Part shown: in pieces, positions 1-5,083 of the stretch | Position numbering within the stretch: position 1 is the stretch's first letter | How the letters are laid out: every line of letters begins with the position of its first letter | The notes under the pieces: model-generated | What the model was told of the DNA's origin: nothing | The model's input: the letters and a program-made list of their open reading frames with translations, nothing else | Database searches by the model: none | Translations under genes and position numbers: made by a program | NCBI GenBank assembly: GCA_038202795.1 | Contig: JBBREQ010000136.1 | Coordinates: 1 to 5,132, forward strand | Reading direction: 5' to 3' | Source of the DNA: PHET01 sp038202795 | GTDB lineage: Bacteria; Actinomycetota; Coriobacteriia; Anaerosomatales; PHET01 | Length of the DNA stretch: 5,132 nucleotides

Positions 1-144
1 TATGGCACGCGTGTGGTGCTGGTCCGCCTCGGCACGAGCGGCAGCCAGAAGCTCACCTGCACGTACCGAACCACCCGTCAGCACCTGCTGAGACTCGGCA
101 TCAGCGTCGGCCGCTATGCGGTTGATGATGTCCTCGAGCGCCAC
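1..144 (-). CDS. ntpE: V/A-type ATPase subunit E, N-terminal fragment
   Basis: This is the first 48 codons of a gene that continues beyond the left edge; the family is usually about 190-200 residues. The reading begins with a GTG codon at 144-142 and encodes V-A-L-E-D-I-I-N-R-I, followed by an Ala/Glu/Arg-rich stretch with AGELLAAARAEADQ. This is the long amphipathic helix typical of the N-terminus of subunit E. In the family, E pairs with the G/H coiled-coil protein to make the peripheral stalk that holds the catalytic A3B3 head still against rotation. The start lies 6 bp after the subunit K stop, and the run of six G at 159-154, inside the last codons of K, may act as ribosome binding site. 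Position right after K matches the usual I-K-E order, which supports the call more than the short sequence alone. The symbol atpE is also used, but clashes with F-type naming. Confidence 0.85.
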   Translation of the reverse strand, partial: MALEDIINRIAADADAESQQVLTGGSVRAGELLAAARAEADQHHTRAI

Positions 145-150
145 GTCGCG

Positions 151-645
151 CTACCCCCCGTATGCCTGCTGCAGCGGGAGCAGCATCAGAATGGTGATGA
201 TCAGCGCGAAGATGGCGTACGTCTCCACCAGCGCGGGGAACACCAAAGCCGGGGCACGCTTGCCGGCGGCCACGATGCCCGCTGACGCTGCGGCGGTGCG
301 ACCCTGATACACCGCGGTCACCAGACCCAGGAACCCTGTGGGAAGACAGGCGAAGAAGATGGACACCCCGGCCTCTACCGGGAGGTCGACTCGGCCGCCC
401 AGCAGGTCGAAGAAGACCATGACCAGCACGGCCACGATGAAGCCGTAGATGCCCTGCGTCCCGGGCATGGCCGCTAGTGGCAGCAGTTGGCCGAACTTGG
501 TGTCATCCTCGGACAGAATCCCCGTGATGAGCGTCGATGCCGATGTGATTCCGATGGCCGACCCCGCACCGCCGAGAATGGCCGCCAAACCGGCACCGAA
601 CAGCGCCCACTGAGCGCCCCCCATGCCAAGAAAAGTTTCGCTCAC
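151..645 (-). CDS. ntpK: V/A-type ATPase subunit K (membrane rotor, c-type proteolipid)
   Basis: This 164-residue membrane protein forms the rotating ion-carrying ring. It shows the duplicated double-hairpin build: four hydrophobic helices at about 12-41, 54-83, 90-125 and 133-157. Visible ion-site residues are T63 and Q64 in MPGTQGIYGF (helix 2), Q114 in AVYQGR (helix 3) and the essential carboxylate E141 in LVETYAI (helix 4). These match T64, Q65, Q110 and E139 of Enterococcus hirae NtpK, which bind Na+, so Na+ coupling is inferred. Only the second hairpin carries the carboxylate, as usual for V-type rings. I chose the GTG start at 645-643 because an AGGAAGG box lies 5 bases upstream (657-651) and because it gives the normal family length; an ATG at codon 8 is less likely. 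The start overlaps the subunit I stop as GTGA (645-642), which suggests translational coupling. The strong ribosome binding site could help make the many copies a ring needs. Confidence 0.96.
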   Translation of the reverse strand: MSETFLGMGGAQWALFGAGLAAILGGAGSAIGITSASTLITGILSEDDTKFGQLLPLAAMPGTQGIYGFIVAVLVMVFFDLLGGRVDLPVEAGVSIFFACLPTGFLGLVTAVYQGRTAAASAGIVAAGKRAPALVFPALVETYAIFALIITILMLLPLQQAYGG

Positions 646-2837
646 GAGACCCTTCCTCTCTCCTTGCCGGATCCCCCGGCTTCCAAAACCAGACCATCTG
701 TCCGGAAGCGGAAGGGCAAGAACGGATGCCCACCCGCTTCGTAGAACTTGCTGAAAAACTCGACGAACTGCAGACGCGCGGGGTGAACGAAGGCGCCAAG
801 CAGGTTGATGACGACGTTGAAGGTGTGGCCCACCACGAACAGCGTGACGGCGAGCAGCGCCACGACCGCGCCCCCCAGGTACCCGAGCCCTCCCGCTGCG
901 AACAGCGGCGTGGAGCTCTCCCACACAAGCTCGGTGAGGATGTTGAAGACCAGCCCCACCAGCATGCCGGACAACCCCAGCGCGGGCAGGCGCAGGTACG
1001 AGAGGATGTCACCCACGAAACCGGTGAGCCCGTAGACGTTGTAGGCACCGGTCAGGACTCCAAGCACGCCGCGACGCACAGAACGCGAAACGAACAGACC
1101 CGCTGCCGAGACACCCAGCATCGTCCAGACCGCTGCGATGGCGCCGGTCGCCGCGAAGGTGGCGATACCCGCAAGAAGGATGGCCGACCACGCGATGCCC
1201 AGCATCCGATCCCACGACGCTGTACCCTCGGCACGGATCGCCGCTTGAACCGCCCTGCCCTGCATCACCATCGCCCCAACAACGCCGATGACAAGCGACG
1301 CACGGACCAGTCCGCTGTTGCCCGCCGCTCCGGCCACGGTGGTCACCGCCAGCATCAGGAACATGAAGACGATGGAGAGCTGGTCGAAGACCGCCGATTC
1401 GGAATCGCCCCGCTTGAAAGCCGTCCACGCGGCAACAAAGACGCCGAAGAAGACCTGGATGACGCCTATGACGAGCGCGATGATCAGAAACGTAGTGATA
1501 TCGACGACAGGATCGATTACCTGGAGCGCACTCAGCGGTGTCGGTAGAGCCTCAACCGGCAGAGCGAAGTAGCTCGCCAACGGCACACCGACGACCATCG
1601 ATGCAGCGCCGCCTGTTATCAGCAGGTCCATGAACCGCTTCACACCCGACGTGACATCGAGCTTGTGCTTAACGAGCCACGCGCCACCGATCAGCATCGC
1701 CCCATAACCGACGTCACCGATACAGATGGCGAAGAAGAGCAGGAAGAACGGGGCGAGCAGCGGTGTGGGATCGATTCCCCAGTAGGAGGGGCGCCCGTAC
1801 AAGTCGGTCAGCAACTCGAAAGGCTTGAGCCACGAACGGTTGTCGAGCAACACCGGTGGGTCTTCATCCACGGTGGGCTCGCGCAGGCTCACGTCTACAG
1901 CGTCTCCGTACGACGCCAGCGTCTTGCCAAGAGCATCGGTTTGAGCGGCCGGAATCCAGCCGGTCACAACGAACGACCGCTCGGTGCGCCCTACGTCGCC
2001 CCGCACCAGGACCGCGTCACGCCTGGACTCCAGGGACTGAACCAGCGCGACCGACTCCGCGTAGTGCTCGACGGCGATCTCGGCAGCACGCTCTGTGAGC
2101 CGCACCGTTTCGCGCTCGAGCTCGGCTATAGCCTCACGTGCGTCCTCGGCCTCCTCGGCAGGGTAGTTCTCAAGGCCGGGGAAGCTCACCTCTTCGAAGT
2201 CCGCCGCCGCGAGCATGGACCGGACCTCGTCGAAGCTGTCCTCCATGGCGATGACGACCCATGCCTGACGGTCTCCCGAGGGACCGAGCTCCTGGACGGT
2301 GACCTCAGAGACCTGCTCACGCAGGCGCGAGCGCAGGTCTGGGCCTGTCGCAGCCGGCACGGTGCCAGTGACGAGCCGAGTACGCTCCGTGCACTGCCAG
2401 CGCTGGATCTCCAGGCGCAGCTCAAGCCATGGCTCGAGATCGGCAATGAGCGCCTTCAGCCGCTCGCGCTCGCGCTCGGCAGCGGCCAGTCGGTCGGACA
2501 TGCCCACGCACTCGCGGTAGACCGCGTGCATCCGCAGCGAGTACCGCATGTCGAAGAAGAGCTGCGACTCGACGTGTATCTTCTCGGCGATGAAGGTCGA
2601 AAGGGGTGCATCGCTGGTGTGGAACCTGCCCAGGAAATCGCTGACGAAGACGGCCTCAGCGAGCTGCTCTTCGACAGCAAGGCGCTCGGGGGCTTCCGGC
2701 TCCAAGGCCGCCGACTCCAGCTCGAACGGCTGAGTTTCGACCGACATCACGCCCGCACGTTGAACGGCGTCCAAGACCTCTTCCATGACTGGTTTGTAGC
2801 CGATGACGGTCGTTCGCATCACTCGGGCGATAGCCAT
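642..2837 (-). CDS. ntpI: V/A-type ATPase subunit I (a-type membrane stator)
   Basis: This 731-residue protein is the static membrane subunit that forms the ion half-channels against the K ring; its cytoplasmic arm binds the peripheral stalks. Residues 1 to about 340 are hydrophilic, with Glu/Arg-rich helical, coiled-coil-prone stretches near 104-150 and 225-270. The membrane part starts at PTPLLAPFFLLFF (357-369), followed by GDVGYG (374-379) and several hydrophobic helices to about 685. Family hallmarks are SYLRLPALGLSG (613-624), whose R616 matches the essential arginine (R735 of yeast Vph1), GHTFN (670-674), and VHPARLQFVEFFSKFYE (684-700), whose R688 matches the second conserved arginine (R799). 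Length is slightly above typical for bacterial homologues. The start is the ATG at 2837, 8 bp after subunit H, and the N-terminal MAIARVMRTTVIGYKP fits the family. Its ribosome binding site is weak (a GGCGGG inside the end of H), so translation may depend on coupling to H. The last residues (712-731) are polar and their codons contain the subunit K ribosome binding site. Confidence 0.97.
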   Translation of the reverse strand: MAIARVMRTTVIGYKPVMEEVLDAVQRAGVMSVETQPFELESAALEPEAPERLAVEEQLAEAVFVSDFLGRFHTSDAPLSTFIAEKIHVESQLFFDMRYSLRMHAVYRECVGMSDRLAAAERERERLKALIADLEPWLELRLEIQRWQCTERTRLVTGTVPAATGPDLRSRLREQVSEVTVQELGPSGDRQAWVVIAMEDSFDEVRSMLAAADFEEVSFPGLENYPAEEAEDAREAIAELERETVRLTERAAEIAVEHYAESVALVQSLESRRDAVLVRGDVGRTERSFVVTGWIPAAQTDALGKTLASYGDAVDVSLREPTVDEDPPVLLDNRSWLKPFELLTDLYGRPSYWGIDPTPLLAPFFLLFFAICIGDVGYGAMLIGGAWLVKHKLDVTSGVKRFMDLLITGGAASMVVGVPLASYFALPVEALPTPLSALQVIDPVVDITTFLIIALVIGVIQVFFGVFVAAWTAFKRGDSESAVFDQLSIVFMFLMLAVTTVAGAAGNSGLVRASLVIGVVGAMVMQGRAVQAAIRAEGTASWDRMLGIAWSAILLAGIATFAATGAIAAVWTMLGVSAAGLFVSRSVRRGVLGVLTGAYNVYGLTGFVGDILSYLRLPALGLSGMLVGLVFNILTELVWESSTPLFAAGGLGYLGGAVVALLAVTLFVVGHTFNVVINLLGAFVHPARLQFVEFFSKFYEAGGHPFLPFRFRTDGLVLEAGGSGKERGRVS

Positions 2838-2845
2838 GGTGAGTA

Positions 2846-3151
2846 CTAACCCGCCAACTCTGTCACGACGTGCTCGACGACGTCGCCGGTCAGCGCTCTC
2901 GCGCGCGCGAGCTGATTTTCCAGCTGGGCTGCTGAGCTGTCACGGATCGCTTGGGCCGAGCGCTGAGCGGCTTCGAGAGCCTCGGCGTCGATGGCTGCTG
3001 CCTCAGCAGCGGTTCGTGCCCGCTCCTGGGCGAGCAGTGCGGCAGCCTCCGCTTCTGCTTGAATGATCACTGCCTTGGCCTTATCACGAGCTTCCGCCAC
3101 AGCATGGCGCGCCGCGTCCTCGGCCCTGAGTATCTCTTCGAGCTTTTCCAT
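2846..3151 (-). CDS. V/A-type ATPase peripheral stalk subunit G/H
   Basis: This is a 101-residue, nearly all-helical protein, rich in Ala, Glu, Arg and Gln. It begins MEKLEEILRAEDAAR and continues with heptad-like Ala-Glu-Arg repeats to a short C-terminal VVEHVVTELAG. It has no membrane segment and no cysteine. Length, composition and a place as first gene before subunit I match the family called G, H, AhaH or NtpF, which forms a heterodimeric right-handed coiled coil with subunit E in the peripheral stalk. Naming differs between organisms, so no symbol is given. I chose the ATG at 3151 over an in-frame ATG 8 codons upstream because the extra residues (MLRCGGGG) are unlike the family; the G-rich GGGGGCGG just before the chosen ATG may serve as ribosome binding site. 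It heads the operon, about 53 bases from the predicted transcription start. Low-complexity helices are hard to assign from sequence alone; operon position carries much of the weight. Confidence 0.88.
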   Translation of the reverse strand: MEKLEEILRAEDAARHAVAEARDKAKAVIIQAEAEAAALLAQERARTAAEAAAIDAEALEAAQRSAQAIRDSSAAQLENQLARARALTGDVVEHVVTELAG

Positions 3152-3205
3152 ACCGCCCCCGCCGCATCGAAGCACACACCGGCCCGTAGGGACCGACGAA
3201 ATCCC

Positions 3206-3238
3206 GCGCTAGTATAGCGCTTCATAGGCGCGCGTCAC
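3206..3238 (-). promoter_or_regulatory. Predicted promoter of the V/A-ATPase operon
   Basis: On the minus strand a TATACT -10 box (3216-3211, five of six consensus bases) follows a GTGACG -35-like box (3238-3233, four of six) with a 16-bp spacer. This would start transcription near 3204, about 53 bases before the subunit H ATG. The -10 box is the centre of the inverted repeat GCGCTA-GTA-TAGCGC (plus strand 3206-3220), so a protein binding this palindrome could block the promoter. The assignment rests on consensus matching only. Confidence 0.5.
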
Positions 3239-3258
3239 GCACCAATCCCCGCTATACT
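3211..3258. repeat. 8-bp inverted repeat spanning two divergent -10 boxes
   Basis: AGTATAGC at 3211-3218 and GCTATACT at 3251-3258 are perfect reverse complements, separated by 32 bp and centred at 3234-3235. Each arm contains one outward-facing TATACT box. The symmetry is seen directly; a shared regulatory role is inferred. The arms could also be alike simply because both are strong -10 boxes in the same genome. Confidence 0.6.
3253..3258 (+). promoter_or_regulatory. Predicted -10 box of the M23-type gene promoter
   Basis: A TATACT hexamer on the plus strand, five of six matches to the sigma-70-type -10 box, lies about 94 bases before the M23 gene start. No good -35 box is seen 16-19 bp upstream; that stretch is GC-only or nearly so (around 3228-3236). 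Together with its preceding GC it forms GCTATACT, the exact inverted copy of the ATPase -10 box at 3211-3218. If used, its -35 region would overlap that of the opposing ATPase promoter. Confidence 0.4.
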
Positions 3259-3316
3259 GACGACGTTTCAGGCATACACGCGACCGTCTGCCGGTTCCCT
3301 ACTCGCACAGGACACG

Positions 3317-3355
3317 ATGACTCACCGGATGCCTCCATTGAAGGCCCTCTCATGA
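3317..3355 (+). CDS. Possible 12-codon leader ORF upstream of the M23-type gene
   Basis: An ATG at 3317 opens a short frame, MTHRMPPLKALS, that ends with TGA at 3353-3355. This stop overlaps the ATG of the M23-type gene as ATGA (3352-3355). An AGGA box at 3309-3312 lies 4 bases before the ATG, a slightly short spacing. The layout is what translational coupling needs, and the peptide shows no run of one amino acid that would suggest attenuation. At 12 codons chance is a serious alternative, since the M23 gene has its own GAAGG box. Confidence 0.25.
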   Translation: MTHRMPPLKALS

Positions 3356-4404
3356 CGCCGCCGCGCAGACCCCGCACCGGGCAGCGTCGAGACGGTGGCG
3401 TGCGGCGCATCAGCACCAACGAGGTGCGCTATCCGGGCACGAACCTCCCCACGCCGCCACGATCCGACGAACCACTCAAGCAGCGCAGCGCCGGGTTGCG
3501 TCGCGTGCGCGACACCGGCATCGCTGTCCAAGGCAGGGTGGCGCGCGACCAGATGCGCCTTGCGCGGGCACGGAGGCGCGCTGCCGTCTCGCTCGCGATT
3601 CTGCTGAGCGTGACCGTGCTTCTGGCAAGCGGTTGGAAGTACTCCTCGGACCGCGCTGCCAAGGCGCACCCGGTAGAGGCCGGCCGGGCCAGCGCGACTC
3701 CCCTGAGGTCCGGTACCGTGCCTGCTGAATCGACCGCCCAGGGTATGCGCGCCCTCAACCCCCAAGACGGTCCCACACCGTACTTCGCCTCCTACAAGCA
3801 GCTCAAGCTCAGGCTGCCCGTGTCTGCCAAGACGGTGACCGAGGTAGGCTTCCACCAAGCCTCGTACAGCTACGCACGGCACATGACGTCCCTGTTGCCA
3901 TACGGCGATGCCGAGAAGGCCAAGAAGGACCGGACGACACACCGTGACAGCGACAAGCAGCAGAGGGGTGCCGACGCGGTTCTCGCAGGCGAGGTCCTGA
4001 AGCTGTGGCGCAACCGCTCGGGCAAGCCCGACACCGCCGTCGACATCGGCGCGAACGCCGGATCGACCGTGTACGCGCCGGTCAGCGGCACCGTGGTCAA
4101 GGTCAAGAGGTTCGACCTATACGGCAAGTACCCTGACATCGAGATCCACATCCAGCCCGAAGGCTTTCCCACACTCGATGTGGTGATGATCCACGTCGAC
4201 GATGCGATCTGCGAGCCCGGCGACAAGGTCGTCGCAGGGATCACCCCCCTTGCCAGCATTCGCGAGCTGGACCCGCGCATCGGGCCGCAGCTCAAGAACT
4301 ACACCCGCAACGGGGGCAACCACACGCATCTGCAGGTCAACGACGCGACACACCCCAGCTACAAAGGCCTCAAAGACGCGATCAAGGTCAGCGACTCGCA
4401 GTAG
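3352..4404 (+). CDS. Membrane-anchored M23/LytM-like protein with altered metal site
   Basis: This 350-residue protein has three parts. Residues 1-76 are an Arg/Pro-rich, probably disordered cytoplasmic tail. Residues 77-95 are one hydrophobic helix (AAVSLAILLSVTVLLASGW) after a cluster of arginines, so the rest should lie outside the membrane. The end, about 215-345, resembles the M23/LytM fold: DTAVDIG (227-233), STVYAPVSGTVVKVK (238-252), MIHVDDAICEPGDKVVAG (279-296) and NHTHLQVN (323-330). M23 enzymes are zinc endopeptidases that cut peptidoglycan cross-links using HxxxD plus HxH. Here D231, H281, H324 and H326 are present, but the first ligand is D227 instead of His. It may be an active variant or a non-catalytic regulator or binding protein. 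No LysM, SH3 or coiled-coil domain is evident. The ATG at 3352 has a GAAGG box 7 bases upstream (3340-3344). It is divergent from the ATPase operon and convergent with the DUF951 gene. Confidence 0.8.
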   Translation: MTPPRRPRTGQRRDGGVRRISTNEVRYPGTNLPTPPRSDEPLKQRSAGLRRVRDTGIAVQGRVARDQMRLARARRRAAVSLAILLSVTVLLASGWKYSSDRAAKAHPVEAGRASATPLRSGTVPAESTAQGMRALNPQDGPTPYFASYKQLKLRLPVSAKTVTEVGFHQASYSYARHMTSLLPYGDAEKAKKDRTTHRDSDKQQRGADAVLAGEVLKLWRNRSGKPDTAVDIGANAGSTVYAPVSGTVVKVKRFDLYGKYPDIEIHIQPEGFPTLDVVMIHVDDAICEPGDKVVAGITPLASIRELDPRIGPQLKNYTRNGGNHTHLQVNDATHPSYKGLKDAIKVSDSQ

Positions 4405-4408
4405 CGCG

Positions 4409-4426
4409 CCGTGCGCGAGCGCGTGG
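4409..4426 (+). terminator. Weak hairpin between convergent genes, possible terminator
   Basis: The 22-bp gap between the M23-type stop and the DUF951 stop holds CCGTGCG-CGAG-CGCGTGG. Read as plus-strand RNA it forms a 7-bp stem with two G-U pairs and a 4-base loop. No U-run follows, and on the minus strand the G-U pairs become mismatches, so any effect would be mainly on the M23 transcript. No better terminator for either gene is visible. Confidence 0.25.
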
Positions 4427-4633
4427 TCACTTCTCGGCAGCTCGCTCAATGAAGCCGCGGAATCTCCGGTCGAACTCGTAGCGCTCGAGCATCACCGAAC
4501 GTCCGCACCCTGTACAGCGCAGCCCGATGTCGGCCCCAAGCCGGGTCACCTGCCACTCGTTGGCCCCACACGGGTGCGGCTTCTTCAGCCGCACGGTGTC
4601 GCCCAGAGCGACCGGTGTTATCGGAATCGCCAC
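4427..4633 (-). CDS. DUF951 family small zinc-ribbon-like protein
   Basis: This 68-residue cytosolic protein matches the DUF951 family (PF06107), whose members are about 60-70 residues. Recognisable motifs are GDTVRLKKPHPCGANEW (11-27), followed by V-x-R-x-G-A-D (29-35) and CTGCGRSVML (40-49). H20, C22, C40 and C43 could form a zinc-ribbon-like metal site, which is inference from spacing. No biochemical role is established for the family to my knowledge. The tail after residue 50 is charged and probably helical. The start is a GTG at 4633-4631; an AGAGGG box (4645-4640) 6 bases upstream supports it. The gene is transcribed toward the M23-type gene, with 22 bp between the stops, and away from the ACT-domain gene. 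It looks monocistronic here, with its own predicted promoter at 4694-4699. Confidence 0.93.
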   Translation of the reverse strand: MAIPITPVALGDTVRLKKPHPCGANEWQVTRLGADIGLRCTGCGRSVMLERYEFDRRFRGFIERAAEK

Positions 4634-4685
4634 AGAAAGCCCTCTCGAACCGGCGGCGGAGCACGTCTCGCCCCGCGTTTTGCGG

Positions 4686-4691
4686 TATAAG
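4686..4691 (+). promoter_or_regulatory. Possible -10 box for the ACT-domain gene
   Basis: TATAAG on the plus strand matches five of six -10 consensus bases and would start transcription near 4697-4699, about 50 bases before the ACT gene ATG. No convincing -35 box is seen upstream, so support is limited. A transcript starting here would carry the hairpin at 4699-4718 at its very 5' end. Confidence 0.3.
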
Positions 4692-4693
4692 GA

Positions 4694-4699
4694 AGTATA
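4694..4699 (-). promoter_or_regulatory. Possible -10 box for the DUF951 gene
   Basis: TATACT on the minus strand (five of six consensus bases) would start transcription near 4687, about 54 bases before the DUF951 GTG. The surrounding GCGCTATACT (plus strand 4694-4703) is identical to the ten bases around the ATPase operon -10 box at 3211-3220. The -35 position (AAGAAG or GAAGAA, about 4717-4723) is a poor match, and the 17-18 bp spacer is filled by the inverted repeat at 4699-4718. Confidence 0.4.
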
Positions 4700-4718
4700 G
4701 CGCCCGGCCCCGGGCGCT
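4699..4718. repeat. GC-rich inverted repeat (strong hairpin) in the DUF951/ACT divergent gap
   Basis: AGCGCCCGG (4699-4707) and CCGGGCGCT (4710-4718) are perfect reverse complements around a CC centre. As RNA they would form a 7-8 bp GC stem closed by a tight loop plus a basal A-U pair. GAAG (4692-4695) and CTTC (4720-4723) can extend the stem across a small internal loop. It is not followed by a clear U-run. It may be an operator in the DUF951 promoter, a 5' stabilising or regulatory hairpin of the ACT mRNA, or a barrier between divergent units. The structure is plain; its role is open. Confidence 0.6.
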
Positions 4719-4747
4719 TCTTCGCCCCTTCAGGTAGAGGAGATCCC

Positions 4748-5023
4748 ATGCGGACGCCAGCGATACTCTCGGTCCTGGGTGAGGACCGCGTCGGCATCGT
4801 CGCCTCGGTCTCGCGCGTACTTGCCGAGTCACAAGCGAACATCGAGGATATCCGCCAGTCGATCATCGGCGGGATCTTCTCGATGACCATGCTGGTCACC
4901 GTCGACGAGGACGCCGTCCCCTTCGACCAGATGCAGGCCAGCCTCGACGCGATCGGCGAGGAGCTGGGCCTGCAGGTCACGCTGCAGCGAGAGGACGTCT
5001 TCCGCTACATGCACCGCATCTGA
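4748..5023 (+). CDS. ACT-domain protein, UPF0237 family
   Basis: This 91-residue protein is one complete ACT domain plus the UPF0237 tail. Features seen are the first strand and turn AILSVLGEDRVGIVASVSRVL (the D-R-V-G-I turn at 13-17 is the usual ACT ligand-loop region), the helix AESQANIEDI (26-35), the strand GGIFSMTMLV (41-50), and the family end EDVFRYMHRI (82-91), which matches the usual MHRI ending of UPF0237 proteins. ACT domains commonly dimerise and bind amino acids as regulators; GcvR is a related two-ACT protein. No ligand can be assigned. The ATG at 4748 has a strong GAGGAGA box at 4737-4743, which fixes the start. It is followed after 60 bp by a same-strand PFL-type start. The UPF0237/UPF0210 pairing is common in bacteria and suggests that the ACT protein senses a ligand for, or regulates, its PFL partner. 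Confidence 0.95.
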   Translation: MRTPAILSVLGEDRVGIVASVSRVLAESQANIEDIRQSIIGGIFSMTMLVTVDEDAVPFDQMQASLDAIGEELGLQVTLQREDVFRYMHRI

Positions 5024-5083
5024 GTCACGACCCACCTGCCCTCGCTTCACCGACCCCCACCCTGCATCAGAGAGGCATCCCCC

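Noticed and set aside
646..924. N-terminal extension of subunit K by 93 codons to an upstream in-frame ATG
   Set aside because: The added residues are Arg/Gly-rich, unlike the family, and overlap the conserved end of subunit I. The GTG at 645 has a good ribosome binding site and gives normal length.
726..1547. 273-codon plus-strand open frame opposite the membrane half of subunit I
   Set aside because: The product is extremely polar (Arg, Asp, Glu, His, Gln), the mirror of hydrophobic membrane-helix codons on the other strand. No ribosome binding site or family resemblance supports it.
1665..2849. 394-codon plus-strand open frame opposite subunit I
   Set aside because: It lies wholly opposite a gene with unmistakable family motifs. 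Its product is rich in Arg, His, Leu and Gln with no recognisable domain, as expected for the antisense frame of GC-rich coding DNA.
3870..4295. Minus-strand open frames opposite the M23-type gene
   Set aside because: No family motif or ribosome binding site; the plus-strand frame shows a coherent membrane helix and M23-like motifs.
5024..5083. Possible small gene or terminator between the ACT and PFL frames
   Set aside because: The 60 bp hold no stable hairpin with a T-run and no convincing frame; only the ribosome binding site at 5071-5075 is notable.
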